Assembly (NCBI GenBank): GCA_015680685.1
Contig: MNCI01022386.1
Location: forward strand, 597,692 to 633,855
Length of the DNA stretch: 36,164 nt
Source: Gnetum montanum
Taxonomy: Eukaryota; Streptophyta; Gnetopsida; Gnetales; Gnetaceae
Direction of reading: 5' to 3'
Under the pieces are notes generated by a model. That model was not told the origin of the DNA. It saw only the letters and a list, made by a program, of their open reading frames with translations, and made no database searches. Within the stretch, counting starts at the first letter, position 1, and the number at the start of each line of letters is the position of its first letter. Positions 9,620 to 19,959 of the stretch are shown one piece after another. A program made the translations under genes and the position numbers.

Positions 9620-12245
9620 ATGGCACACTAAACAAGACAAGTTATCTTCTTCTTTGCACAAAAGCACTTTACCACTTAGGACTAACACAAGAAGCAATCA
9701 GCGGCAAGATACACATGACATTGATTCGCCAATCCCTTAACAGTTTCATGTGGTATATATTCATCCCAATAAATATGTACCTGACTTCATCTTTATTCTC
9801 CATCAAGATGAATAGCTACATTGGCATGACTTGGAAGGTAACATAGTGTTACCTCCTAATTGTTTAGTCCCAAGTATGCTTCTTCGTGCTCTCACATGAA
9901 TAGGCATGAAACAATTGCACATAGAGTATGTTGCACAAGACTATGATTTGAGAGACTATCATCCCACAGAGGCACAACATCAAAGGGATTTACAATAGGA
10001 GAGACACCATAAGTCCTTGAAGGGAAAATGGTCCAAGGATTCCCCCCACGTTTTAAGTGAAATTGAGGGTAATGAACCTACCTTAGGTAGTCACCCACAT
10101 AACCATGTTCCTCCCCTTGACTTTGGCCAAGGGGTTATGTATTAGAACCTTCATTATAGTATTCATAACCCAGGTGCTGATACCAATTGGCACAAAGTGT
10201 CCAAAAAAGGAAGAAGGACACATGATAAAGATGGGAACTCTGATCGCAATCACGATTGAGGCAAAGACCACCGAAGAGAACGTAGTAGACATCGTCATGG
10301 TGGCAGTTCTCCTTATTATTAACCTTCATCATCCCCTTCATCCTCTCCTTCAGTGTATGGACGTAGCCATGGAGAAAAAGATTATGAGGATAAGGGAAAA
10401 CAAAGTGGAAGTCACAAACGAAACAGCCAAGATAGAGGATGAGGGCACTCTAGGGAATCACACCATAGAAGAAGGGAGAGTAGGGAATAGTGTAGGTACC
10501 ATATAAGCCATGAACAAGATGATCATGATGAACCCCTACTTGCTACTCGAAGCATGCTAAACATGACTGAGGTTGTGAGAGTTCCAACAAGGCACCAAAA
10601 AGATAGTAGGATCAAGAGGTTAGGCATGAATAACATCCTACAATTTGAAGGGGGATATAACGCTGATCCTCAAAATCACTTACAAGAATTTCATGATGCA
10701 TGTGCCTTGCAAAACATAGAAGATGAGTGGCAAAAACTTAAGTTGTTTCCACAGACACTAATAAAAGAAGTTGAAAGCTGGTACCGATCCTTAGAACCGG
10801 AATCCATTTGTAGGTGGAGTACTATGTTAGAATTGTTCAACGATAAGTACCAAATGTACTCCTAGGTGTCTAACCTATGAAAGAAAATCCAAGGATGGAA
10901 ACAAGGAAGTCATGAACCCTTGGATGCTACCATGGGCCACTATTATGCACTATTACATCGTTGTCCTGGCCATAGTTATTTGCAACGGGATCAGCTACGC
11001 CATCTCGTAGATGGGCTTAGGCATGAAACGAGAAGAACCCTTAGGACTTATGCCCAAGGAAGGTTATCCAAGCTTAGTTCTCATCAAATTCATAGGCTAC
11101 TGGAGCAAGCTACTAAGGAAGAAGATGAGCTACAAAATAGAGAGAGTATGAAAGAATATAACCAAGATTATTCCCTCCAAAAGAAGGGAGTAAGATTTTA
11201 TGAGGATGAGGAAGAGTCATCACTCAAAGAGATGGTGAATAGGAAAACCTTGCCTATCAAAAATTTAGCATTAGAAGTATCAGCAAAGGTAGACCAAATG
11301 TGGGACTCCCTGGATAGTAGGTTTTAAACTATTCTCAAAGTAGTAGAGGGGTCTAGAGAGCGAGGTAGTGATCATGACAAAAGAAAAAAGAGAGAAGCAG
11401 AAAATGCATATACCAAGGGTAAGGGTAAAGTTGCTATTATTGAAGAGGTTGTGAACTTAGATACAAATGATGATAGTGGATAAAAGATATGTCAATACGA
11501 CCATCGTAAGGGATGTTTCCCTATGATCTCACATCTACAGGAGTCTAGGGTGTATGCACTTAATCCATGATTAAACAAACGGCAAACATCCTGACTGCTA
11601 CCTTATCCCCAAGGTAACCCAAGGTAGTTTCACCAACCTTTAATGTATTATCCAAGTGGAACTCCACCATAACCAATTGAGAAACATCAACAGTGGCAGC
11701 ACCCACAATCATGGGAAATGTCACCATCAAGGCAACAATATCCTTACTGACAACTTGACCCATATGGATATTATGTGCAATATCCAATCTCTCTACGTGA
11801 CTCTGTTGGTCATGTTACTTCTCAACATCACTACCAAGCCCATGAGTACTATAGGACTCCCTCTCCTAAGGGTGATATTCGACAAGTGTACCATCCTTCC
11901 AATCTGGCCACATCTCTCCCACAAATAGCTCCATTACCACCTGTTCCAGCAATGCAAGGTGAACTCCCTGCTCAACCACAACAATGCAATGCCACAAGGG
12001 CTATTAATCCTCAACCCACTATTGGTTCTGACAACCATATGAATAAAAGACCTTTCTTTAGAACCAACAATTCAACCAAGCCTTTGCAACCCCGAGCGGC
12101 TGAGTCTTTGGATGTCTTTGTATCAAATAAAGCTTCAGAGCCCCTTTCGAACCTAACATCGCATTCAATGCATATGGTCATGTTAACACATGCTATTACT
12201 AATTGGATTAAAGCTGGTCACCTTCCTAGGACATTATCTGATCCT
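9620..12245 (+). pseudogene. gag: gag of element C
   Basis: Decayed capsid polyprotein, readable in one main frame from about 9621 to the protease with about 15 stops. The start is uncertain: ATG 9620 is out of the main frame. The N-terminal block HPNKYVPDFIFILHQDE is near 9759-9812. A Ser/His/Arg-rich charged segment lies at about 10220-10500. The capsid domain (about 10630-11060) has FEGGYNADPQNHLQEFHDAC, KLKLFPQTLIKEVESWYRSL and CRWSTMLELFNDKYQ. A Glu/Lys-rich helical part (11090-11340), a C-H-C-H motif (11490-11534) and a Pro/Gln/Tyr-rich tail (11560-12200) follow. TAG at 9813-9815 matches CAA in element A. It is dead, but the architecture is complete. Confidence 0.85.
11490..11534 (+). 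other. C-H-C-H motif in gag of element C
   Basis: Cys 11490-11492, His 11502-11504, Cys 11514-11516 and His 11532-11534 form C-x3-H-x3-C-x5-H (CQYDHRKGCFPMISH). The usual gag knuckle is C-x2-C-x4-H-x4-C, so this is a variant. Element B has identical spacing; element D (25191-25244) has a looser version. Confidence 0.6.
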
Positions 12246-12745
12246 GGGATTCCCCTAATATATCTACAAATCACTAGGAATGAGCCATGCAAAGCTCTTT
12301 TAGATTCAGGTTTCGGTGTCAACCTAATATTCCAAGAAATGTATAAGGCCTAGAACCTACCCCCATTAAAAAAGAGCAACATCCATTTAGAGTTGGATGA
12401 CCAATCCATCACTGTTCCCTTGGGATTAGTGGAGGACATTGTTACCACTATTTGTGGATGGTTGTATGTAATTGACTTCCTAGTGATTCAAGTGAATAAC
12501 AGTAATGGGGACTTCCAAATCATAATGGGAAGGGCATGGCTAAGCACTATCGATGTGTGCTTAGGAATCTGTGATCTTTCCCTAGAAATATCTAAGGAAA
12601 ATACTTTTGAAAATATTGAGAAGAATAAATTTCCATGCATCGCATACAGTGACACAAGGTGTAATTATGTACAGAGATCATGGGTTGTGAGAAGTTTAAC
12701 ATTGTCTGCATGCAATCAGTGTGCACAAATGACCAATATACAAAG
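12246..12745 (+). pseudogene. Aspartic protease of element C
   Basis: Retropepsin that would cleave Gag-Pol. CKALLDSGFGVNLIFQEMY carries an intact active-site DSG at 12303-12311. The downstream flap/core block DFLVIQVNNSNGDFQIIMG ends in GRAWLSTID near 12530-12550. TAG at 12351-12353 interrupts the frame where element E has TGG (35599-35597 minus), a G-to-A change. The frame then stays open to about 12745. The catalytic residues are preserved but the frame is broken. Confidence 0.82.
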
Positions 12746-12779
12746 GTAACTATATGCAACAACAACATGACAAGAAGAC

Positions 12780-13950
12780 ACCCAGTGGCTGATAGTTGAT
12801 CAAGAAAGTAGCTCACTTATATGCATGGAACTAATTAAGGGTTTGACTTACACCTACATAGATAGCATAGATGCATTAGAGCAAGTCCACTACCAACTTC
12901 CAAGTCCTAACTTAGAAAACTTCAACTGGTGAAAGTTGGAAATTCCTAAGAAATTTAAACAAGAGCCCCTAGAGCTAAAACCATTGCCCATTGGTATGGA
13001 ATACACATTCCTTAAGAATGAAAAACCGGTAATCATCAATGTAAAAATTGCTCCACAACAAAAAGAGAGTCTGCTAAAGGTAATAAACAAGTGGTCAAAA
13101 GCCTTCACCTAGTCATATCTAGAATTAACTAGAATAGATCCTAAGATATGCTAGCATAGGATTTACACTGACTCCTCCATGAAGCCTCGAAAAAAACCAC
13201 AAAGGCGATTGAACCCAAAGTTGAAGCAAGTAGTAAAACAAGAAATTGAACAACTTCTAAAGGCTGGGTTCATATATCCCATTGCTGATAGCGAAAGGGT
13301 TAGCCCCTTAGTAACCATGCCTAAAAAGGGAGGAAAATGGTGGGTGTGCATAGATTTTAGGCTACTAAACATGGCAACATTTAAGGATCACTTTCCGTTG
13401 CTATTTGTTGACCAAGTCTTAAACACAATCGCAGGGCATTGCTATTATAGTTTTCTAGATGGATATAGTAGATACAACCAAATACAAATAGCCCCAGAAG
13501 ACCAAGCCAAAACTATGTTCATCAATCCTTGGGGAATTTTTTCATCCAAAAAAATTTCATTTGGCTTGTAAAATGCCCATGCAACGTTTCAATGCTTAGT
13601 TCTAAGAATATTCTAGCAGCAAATAGAAAATGGTGTGGAAGTCTTTATGGATGACTTCTTCACTTATGGAACAAGCTTTGATCAAGCCTTGGACTGATTA
13701 GAGTAAGTGCTGAAAAGATGTGTAGAAACTAATTTGAGGCTCAATTGGCAAAAAATCCATTTGATGGTCTAAGAAGGCATAGTACTTGGGCATAAAATCT
13801 CACATGCAGGGATAGAGGTAGACCCGAAGAAAATCAAAGTCATCCAAGGAATTACACATCAACCAAAAACTATCAAAGACATTCAATCATTCCTTGGACA
13901 CATTGGCTACTATAAGAGATTCATAGAGAACTTTTCAAAGGTTATCCTTC
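12780..13950 (+). pseudogene. Reverse transcriptase of element C
   Basis: RNA-dependent DNA polymerase that copies the element's RNA. A linker with PLELKPLPIGMEYTFLKNEK (about 12970-13027) leads to the RT core: LNPKLKQVVKQEIEQLLKAG (13210), VSPLVTMPKKGGKWWVCIDF (13300-13355), YYSFLDGYSRYNQIQI (13444) and the catalytic box VFMDDF (13641-13658, ATG-GAT-GAC 13647-13655). The thumb region has GIVLGHKISHAGIEVD and IQSFLGHIGYYKRFIENFS. Stops lie at 12929, 13110, 13152, 13569, 13615 and others. A frameshift near 13945 separates RT from RNase H. The catalytic Asp pair is intact, unlike in element E. Confidence 0.85.
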
Positions 13951-13954
13951 ATAG

Positions 13955-14613
13955 CGTTAACAAAAAAGGGCATACCCTTCAAGTGGACTAGGGAATGCGA
14001 ACTAGCTTTCCAAACTCTGAAGCAGAAGCTAGAAGAAACACCCATTCTACAAGCTCCTAACTAGTCCAAACTATTCCATGTCATGACTGATGCATCCAAC
14101 TATGCCTTAGGAGCCATACTTACATAGTTAAATGACCAAAAACCTCCTTATTACATCCACTATGCAAGTAAAAGTATCACTGGTGCACAACTTAACTACA
14201 CTAATATAGAAAAAGAATTAATGAATATAGTGTTTGCACTAGAAAAATTTAGATAGTATGTATTAGGGTACAAAGTATTCATACAAATAGATCATAGTGC
14301 AATCTGGTTTCTCATGAAGAAGCTAATGGTAAGCCCTCGTATTATACGATGGCTGGTAATCCTACAAGAGTTTGATTTAATGATGATTGATCGTAAAGGC
14401 ACCGAAAATGTAGTTGTTGATTATTTATCTCGGTTGCATTGGGATAGCAAAGAGGATGAGTATCTAATTTTTCATCATTTCCCTGATGAGTTCCTCTTTG
14501 TTGGTGTAGTGAATAACCAATCACCCATGGAGAAAAACTGGTATAGTAGCATTCTTACCTATCTCCTTACCCAAAAAAAACCACAAGAGCTAGACCTTAA
14601 GAAGAAACAATAG
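13955..14613 (+). pseudogene. RNase H of element C
   Basis: Degrades the RNA strand of the RNA/DNA hybrid. KWTRECELAFQTLKQKLEE (13981) opens the domain. FHVMTDASNYALGAIL carries the first catalytic Asp (14089-14091), NYTNIEKELMNIVFALEKF the Glu, and QIDHSAIWFLM another Asp. It ends with RIIRWLVILQEFDLMMIDRK, GTENVVVDYLSRL and FHHFPDEFLF, the tether typical of Athila/Tat-like pol. Stops interrupt it at about 14062, 14128 and 14254; the section after 14314 is open. Confidence 0.83.
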
Positions 14614-14639
14614 TTTCTTCACAGAGCCAAGTACTTTAT

Positions 14640-15874
14640 GAAGATCAATTGAAAACTTTACAAATTATGTTTCGATGGCTTGGTTCGATGGTGTGTTCCT
14701 AATAGAGATCAACTGAGAGTTCTTCAAGATGCTCATGAGGGCTCTTGTGGGGGTCATTATGCTGGGAGATGAATGACCATCAAGATCTTTCTTGTAGGGT
14801 ATTATTGGCCTACCTTGTTCTGGGACACCCATCAATTCATCCAATCTTGTGAGCACTGTCAACATGATGGGGGAATGACTACTAGAATGGAGGGTCCACA
14901 ACAATGGATTCAACCGTTAGAACCCTTCAACATTTGGGAAATAGATTTCATGGGATCCATTACACCAATGTACAATGGAAAAGCTTACATGATAGTTGCC
15001 ATAGACTACTTAACAAAATGGGCTGAAGTAGCTGCCATTAAAGATTGCACATCATCTACAGCTGCATGATTTGTTCAACAAGTCATCAACAGGTTTGGTG
15101 TGTTGTATGCACTTATCAGATAATGGTACACACTTCACAGGTGTAACTTTTTAAAAGTTAATGTAATGCTTAGGGGTTGAGCATAAATTTACTACACCAT
15201 ACCACTCCCAAGCAAATGATTAAGCCGAGGTCATCAACAAGGAAATTACTAAGATACTAACGAGAACCATTAGCATGTATAGGCGAGACTGGAGCACTAA
15301 ACTAAATGATGAATACTGCTCCACATGGAAACTCCCTATAGGCTACTCTCCCTACAAGTTTGTGTATGAAAAAATTCCAATGCTCCCTATCCAAACTGAG
15401 GTCCGTACACTATCCACGGCATGTGACCTCAACCTTAACCTTGATCTAGCAACAAAACAAAGGTTGATGACTCTTAACTTACTAGATGAGAACTGACTAG
15501 CTGTCCTATCATCTAATGAGTTACACAAGGCATTTAATAAACAACTTCATGACCTAAAAATTAAGAAAGTTGAGTATCAGCTAGGAGATAAGGTTCTCTA
15601 TTGGAACCCCACACATGTGTCACAACGAATAAAATTTCAAAAATTGTGGGAAGGACCTTAAATTATCTATGCAACTTTCCCTTCAAGAGCCATGACCATA
15701 TATAAACTTGAGAGCCTAGATAAGAGACTGTTAGTCAACATGCAACAAACAAAACCTTTCCATGAGTTTAAGACAACCAGAACATATGCTACCTCTGTAG
15801 GTGGGCAACCTTGCTCATTATTTTGGATCTTCTCCTTCCAACTTAGTCATGGGGGAGATGGCCACCTCTACTAA
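14640..15874 (+). pseudogene. Integrase of element C
   Basis: Inserts the cDNA into the host chromosome. An N-terminal HHCC zinc finger is complete: His 14734-14736, His 14755-14757, Cys 14848-14850, Cys 14857-14859 (CEHC). The core has IDFMGSITP (first Asp 14944-14946), VAIDYLTKWAEVAAIKDCTS, then after a frameshift near 15100 SDNGTHFTG (second Asp 15119-15121), and a degraded third motif near 15210-15240. The C-terminal domain shows GDKVLYWNPTHVSQRIKFQK (15585-15650) and ends LSHGGDGHLY at 15874. No chromodomain is seen. Several stops and at least two frameshifts. Confidence 0.83.
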
Positions 15875-17380
15875 TCATTGAAGGCCCTTAGTTCTTTCTA
15901 AGTTTTTGTTTTACACATTTTTGTGTTGCACATTTTTTTTGCACATTTCTTTAATCTTTCTTATTTTTGTTTTACACCATCGTTCATATTTTTACCATTT
16001 CTTTGTGTGATTACTTTATTTTGTTCATCACCTGATAAGTGTTCATGATGGTGGCATGAGTAATATCATATTTATTGCTAATGTTTGGATTTTACCTTTG
16101 AAGTATGATGTTGATATTAAGGTATGGTTCTTTTGATTTAAAAGGTAATGAGTCCATGTCATTCATACATCCATAAAATCCTATGATCTCCTTTGGATTG
16201 GAACTGTACAGTCCCTTTCTCTAATAAAAATGATAACGAATTGGTGGTTGGGTATTTCTCAAACTAAGAAAGGACTCAAAGGATGAAAAGGGTGTGACTT
16301 CAAAGGAATTCAATATAGTTGTGTTGGCTATTCTCTTGAGTGCTTGGATGCTTTTTCCTTAGGTTTTCTGCCATTTTGTTGTTCATCAAATATCCAAAAG
16401 TTGAGTACATAAAAATAAGTCTTTGCATGGTGTGGTTCTCATGCAAAAAATAGAAAAAAAAAGTGAGAATTCAAAGCACATACCTTAGACACAATAATGA
16501 ACTTGGGCTACATGCACTAGTTATGGCACTGGAAAGACATGTTACCCATGCTTGAAGGTTCCCTCTAACTAAGGCCCTTTCTTGCTTCCTGATTCTCCAT
16601 CTTACTCTCTTCGGAATGGTGGTGACTTTTTGTAGAGGCATTCTTGTTGCTTCAAGAGGATAGGTTGGTTAAATGTGTTGATGCGAGGTCATTGAATGTG
16701 GTTTGTTGAGCATGGATTTGGAATGAGTTCTACTCGATCACATTAATCATAAAAAACACACAAGGGACTTTAGACAACCTTGTTCTTGGGTTTCCATTCC
16801 ATTCTCTCCTCTCCATCTTTCTTTTCCATTTTTTTTACATCATTTCCAATTTTATCATTAGCCTATATCTTGGTTGATGCATTGTTTTTCCTTGGTAAAT
16901 TCTTGTGGTTAAGTTTTTAACTCTTGCTTCCAAATGACATTCCTAGAGCCTATGGACTCTTTGGTTTTTGGGTCTGTTAGGGCATCAAGGGCATAAGCTT
17001 GCTTTGGGGAGGATCCATTGGCATTCCTTTTTGGTGTATTTGTTAACTTCTTTTCCTTAAACGTTTCCTGCAATCAAAAATTTTTTGTTTCATCCCCATC
17101 CATGACATCCATTTTATTGGCATTGCCATTGTTTCTTTTTCTTCATGTTTCTTATTCCTTATCTTTTTCATCCTATTGCTACTGGAGGTTCGCTCTTAGT
17201 CGGCACAAATTTTTCAATTTTTCCTAACCCCTACACCTTAGGTAGTCACTAGTGTTAAATCTCTAGAGTCGATATCTGCCATAACCACAACTTAGCCAAT
17301 GCACTTTACATCAAGGCAAGGTATCAATTGCATTGTGATTTATCTACCCTCACTCATTTGTGACTATGTTGTGTGTGTAG
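15875..17380 (+). other. Noncoding 3' region of element C
   Basis: A T-rich tract follows pol (15900-16030), and a shared block (AGGGTGTGAC near 16289) is also found in element D (26470). A pyrimidine-rich stretch lies at 16780-16880 and 17030-17220. The segment 17215-17380 is strongly conserved with element E (31376-31540, opposite strand). It could be an intron or leader for the frame at 17381. A hydrophobic open frame at 17018-17227 is probably a by-product of the T-rich composition. Confidence 0.6.
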
Positions 17381-17590
17381 ATGGCGATCATACAACAATG
17401 GACTAGGCCTGGAGAAAACACTCAAGATGGACCAGAACTGGAACGTTTATGAAAGGAGCAAGATTGGTGGCATGGCTATGGATAAACAATGGAAGGTGCA
17501 ATCTTGGCATTGACAGCAACATGTCTTATTCTTTTCTCTCTCTCTCCTTCTCTTTTAGCTACCAAATAAGGTTGGATGTCATTTATGTAC
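17381..17590 (+). pseudogene. Small downstream frame of element C (conserved with E)
   Basis: ATG 17381 follows GTGTGTGTAG directly, a good plant 3' splice site. The frame starts MAIIQQWTRPGENTQDG and continues with ELERL, a stop, KEQDWWHGYG, a stop and TMEGAILAL. Element E (from 31378, minus) starts MAIIQQWIGLGGNTQD and shows LERLCKEQD, YGWTMEGEILAL in register, so the frame is shared. Stops are the kind produced by C-to-T or G-to-A change. The product would be small, encoded downstream of pol on the sense strand where some relatives carry an env-like gene, but no envelope feature is seen. The function is unknown, and coding status is inferred from the shared frame. Confidence 0.45.
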
Positions 17591-17761
17591 AGTGTTCACT
17601 TTGTGGTTATGAACACTAATGCTATCATGTATTGTATTGTTGATCTATTCACCGGGCACATTGAGTCTATCACCTCATTCCACCATCAATGGTCATTTAG
17701 TCAATAATCCCATACCTTTCTAATATTTTGTAAGGAACTCAAGGATGAGTTTTCATTCAGT

Positions 17762-17771
17762 CATGGGGGTA
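17762..17771 (+). other. Polypurine tract of element C
   Basis: CATGGGGGTA directly before the 3' LTR. Plus-strand priming site. Element E has the same word (31001-31010, minus) and D has GTGGGGTA. Confidence 0.75.
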
Positions 17772-18578
17772 TGATGAACTACGATATCGCATCTGTGATA
17801 TCGGATCCAACCATGCGATGTCAAATAATTGATATCATGGCTTGTCTCCTTGTTTATAAATAAGAGGTGGTGCCCTTGGTTTCCACATTAGATAATTAGT
17901 CCCTTAGCCAAACTCTTGCCATTTTTTCCTCCAAGGTTAGAATTATTTCTGTGTGCTGGTAGTAGGAGTCATAGAGTGAACAGATATTTATTTGAGCATT
18001 GTGTACCTGAGCACACTTTGTGTACGACAATAAAGATGAACTTTATGATAAACCTTGCAGCATACAGAATAGATTAATTAGCATTAATTATTATTTAATG
18101 CTTTCCTAGTTGATTAATGATTTCTCTCACTCTACAACCCTCTTAGTTAAATACACTTAGTACGACTACTTCGAGCATGCATGTGGCACTTGGTAACCTA
18201 GTAATGATTAGCATTTGGTAATCCCAGTAGCGTTGCACTGGTTCAGGATGTGTACGACAAGTGGGAATAGATATTAGTGTTAGGAGTAATTAGAACTTAG
18301 TTAATGGGTAGTTAAATTAGATTAGTTACTTAGTTATCTCTCTCCCCCTCTTTACTAGTGTAGGATATAAAACACATAAAAATCATAAAAATATTATGCC
18401 TCAAGCTTACTTAACCATACAACCGTGACATACAAGTAAGTTTGGGAAGACAATGATCAACCAACCCGTTATTGTTCCACAAAGGTGCATAGGTACTTAG
18501 TCCTTGGAATTCGACTAGATCGTGAGTGAAATGCTCGTATTTGTATGGTTGAGCATAGGGGTACCTTGCTGCTCATTA
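17772..18578 (+). repeat. 3' LTR of element C (807 bp)
   Basis: TGATGAACT...GCTCATTA; the last base pair of the usual CA end reads TA, a C-to-T change. GATATC words at 17783, 17797 and 17831, TATA box at 17855-17862. Followed directly by GGCTT. Confidence 0.92.
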
Positions 18579-18583
18579 GGCTT
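18579..18583. repeat. Target-site duplication of element C, right copy (GGCTT)
   Basis: Matches 8699-8703 exactly. Confidence 0.9.
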
Positions 18584-18717
18584 GTTTTCTTTTTTCTCTA
18601 TCTAAGGGATACAAAGATATTAGTGTCTTTTTTTATTCATTTATACTTATATACCTATCAAAGAAAATAGTTAGTTTCAATAATTAACTATTTTATTTTT
18701 GAAATAAAATTACTTAC

Positions 18718-18936
18718 CATTCATGTAATTTTCATGTTTCTAAAATGTATTGATTGATAATAACACCACTGTCATTTGATGTTGTTACATTTTTTCTAGA
18801 GAAGTCTTTTACATAAACATTTGAAAACATTACAACTGAAGATGATATTGTGTCTTTTTCAATCATTTTATAAAGCTTTTCCTCTTCTACAATTGCTAAA
18901 CATCTCCATAATGTTACAATTGTAGGTTCATCATTA
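18718..18936 (-). pseudogene. RPA1-like gene, second OB-fold exon
   Basis: Encodes part of a DNA-binding OB fold: NDEPTIVTLWRCLAIVEEEK, then VVMFSNVYVKDFSRKNVTTS and GVIINQYILET. These match the plant RPA1 pattern VTLWG-LA ... V-DF-GKSLST ... I-NPDIPEA. TTTTAG acceptor at 18937-18938 and GTAAGT donor at 18717-18712 bound the exon. A TGA after ILET precedes KLHEW, again RPA-like. It joins in frame with the exon ending at 19021. The following intron holds element C; without C it would be about 270 bases. Confidence 0.72.
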
Positions 18937-19020
18937 CTAAAATTATAATACAAATGTAACCTTAGAGTTATATAACTTCAACATATGCATATTATAATGA
19001 AATAAGAAATGTTTTCTTAC

Positions 19021-19330
19021 CTTGGATCTAGTATCTCTAATTGTCTTTTCTCAATTGTTTGATCATTTACGTCTCTTTTTAATGTATTTTTTGTGCTTAT
19101 TCCTATTGCTATTTTAGTTAGATTTATAAATGTTAAAAAGAAATGTTAGTTATCAAACATATAAAATATATTACTTATAATTAGTAATTTTAAAAAATTA
19201 CTTAGTTTCTCTTGTGAGTTAATATAAGAGTCCAAATTTATGAGCTTGATGAAAGTATACTTGTAATCTGGAATTTCCTTGACCATATGATCTATTTGGT
19301 GGATTTTTGAGAGTCTATATAATACCATTT
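19021..19330 (-). pseudogene. RPA1-like gene, upstream exons
   Basis: The exon ending at 19021 (donor GTAAG 19020-19016) encodes IAIGISTKNTLKRDVNDQT and EKRQLEILDP. With the next exon it gives a continuous OB-fold strand order (KRQLEILDPS-NDEPTIVTLW). The 84-base intron 18937-19020 is typical of plants. Upstream, 19328-19195 shows PDYKYTFIKLINLDSYINSQ, resembling the first part of a plant RPA/DUF223-like OB fold. The N-terminus beyond 19330 is degraded. RPA-like proteins in plant Helitrons are thought to help coat single-stranded DNA during transposition. Confidence 0.62.
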
Positions 19331-19959
19331 CATAATCAAATTTTGTTTTATTAAATTTTATGTTTTCTCTTTGAATGTTTGCTTCATGAATGCGATATAC
19401 ATTTACTACGTGTAAATTAGCATTTGCTATCTTCGCATCTATAGGTTATAACTTTCATAACAGATTCATATGAAAAGTAATGAGCTAGTAGATATTACTA
19501 TTTAAATAAAATACAACGAAAAAAAATATAAATAATTGAAATTGGCACCTCAGCATCCATTACTTGATAATTTTTCACTTTTTAAATTTTCAAATGGTTT
19601 CATACCAGTTTTGTATATTACATGAACTTTGCAAACCTAATTTTTGTTGTAATGACCAAGAACAAATAATGGCATCAAACTAAGTGAAGTAGCCATGAAG
19701 TTAATCGGACAGTGTTATTCACATAATATTAGTTTTTCTCATAACATAAATAAATGAATAATTGTTTATATTAACTAACATTTATTTCTAAAGTTTACAT
19801 ATGATAAATGACTTATTCAAAATTATACTTGTCACTATATGAAGAATTAAAAGTGTTTCTTTCTCATAGCTTTTTAGACTATTTTCTTCATTTATTTTTC
19901 TTTAGGCTAATTTTGATTTGTTCATTTTTCATACTGGTCATAGGAAATTACATAGTAAA

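Larger units (their letters stand above)
8704..18578 (+). mobile_element. Element C: full-length Ty3/gypsy (Athila/Tat-type) retrotransposon
   Basis: Complete structure of 9,875 bp: 5' LTR 8704-9509, PBS 9511, gag, protease, RT, RNase H, integrase, a 1.9 kb 3' region with a small downstream frame, PPT 17762-17771, 3' LTR 17772-18578, and a GGCTT duplication on both sides. Domain order PR-RT-RH-IN makes it Ty3/gypsy. VFMDDF, the HLSRL-like VVVDYLSRL, FPDE motifs after RNase H and the tRNA-Asp PBS point to the Athila/Tat branch. No chromodomain is seen. By eye the two LTRs differ at roughly one base in ten over the first 250 bases, less later. It sits in an intron of the Helitron's RPA-like gene. 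Confidence 0.93.

Noticed and set aside
10105-10506. 133-codon plus-strand frame in element C
   Set aside because: Shifted frame over the charged gag segment. The frame that aligns with A and B is a different one, with stops.
17018-17227. Hydrophobic frame that could suggest an env transmembrane segment
   Set aside because: Composition follows the T-rich noncoding tract; element D has no matching frame in the corresponding place and E has a deletion there.
15875-17380. Envelope-like gene as in some Athila elements
   Set aside because: No open or decayed frame with signal peptide or transmembrane pattern supported by a second copy.
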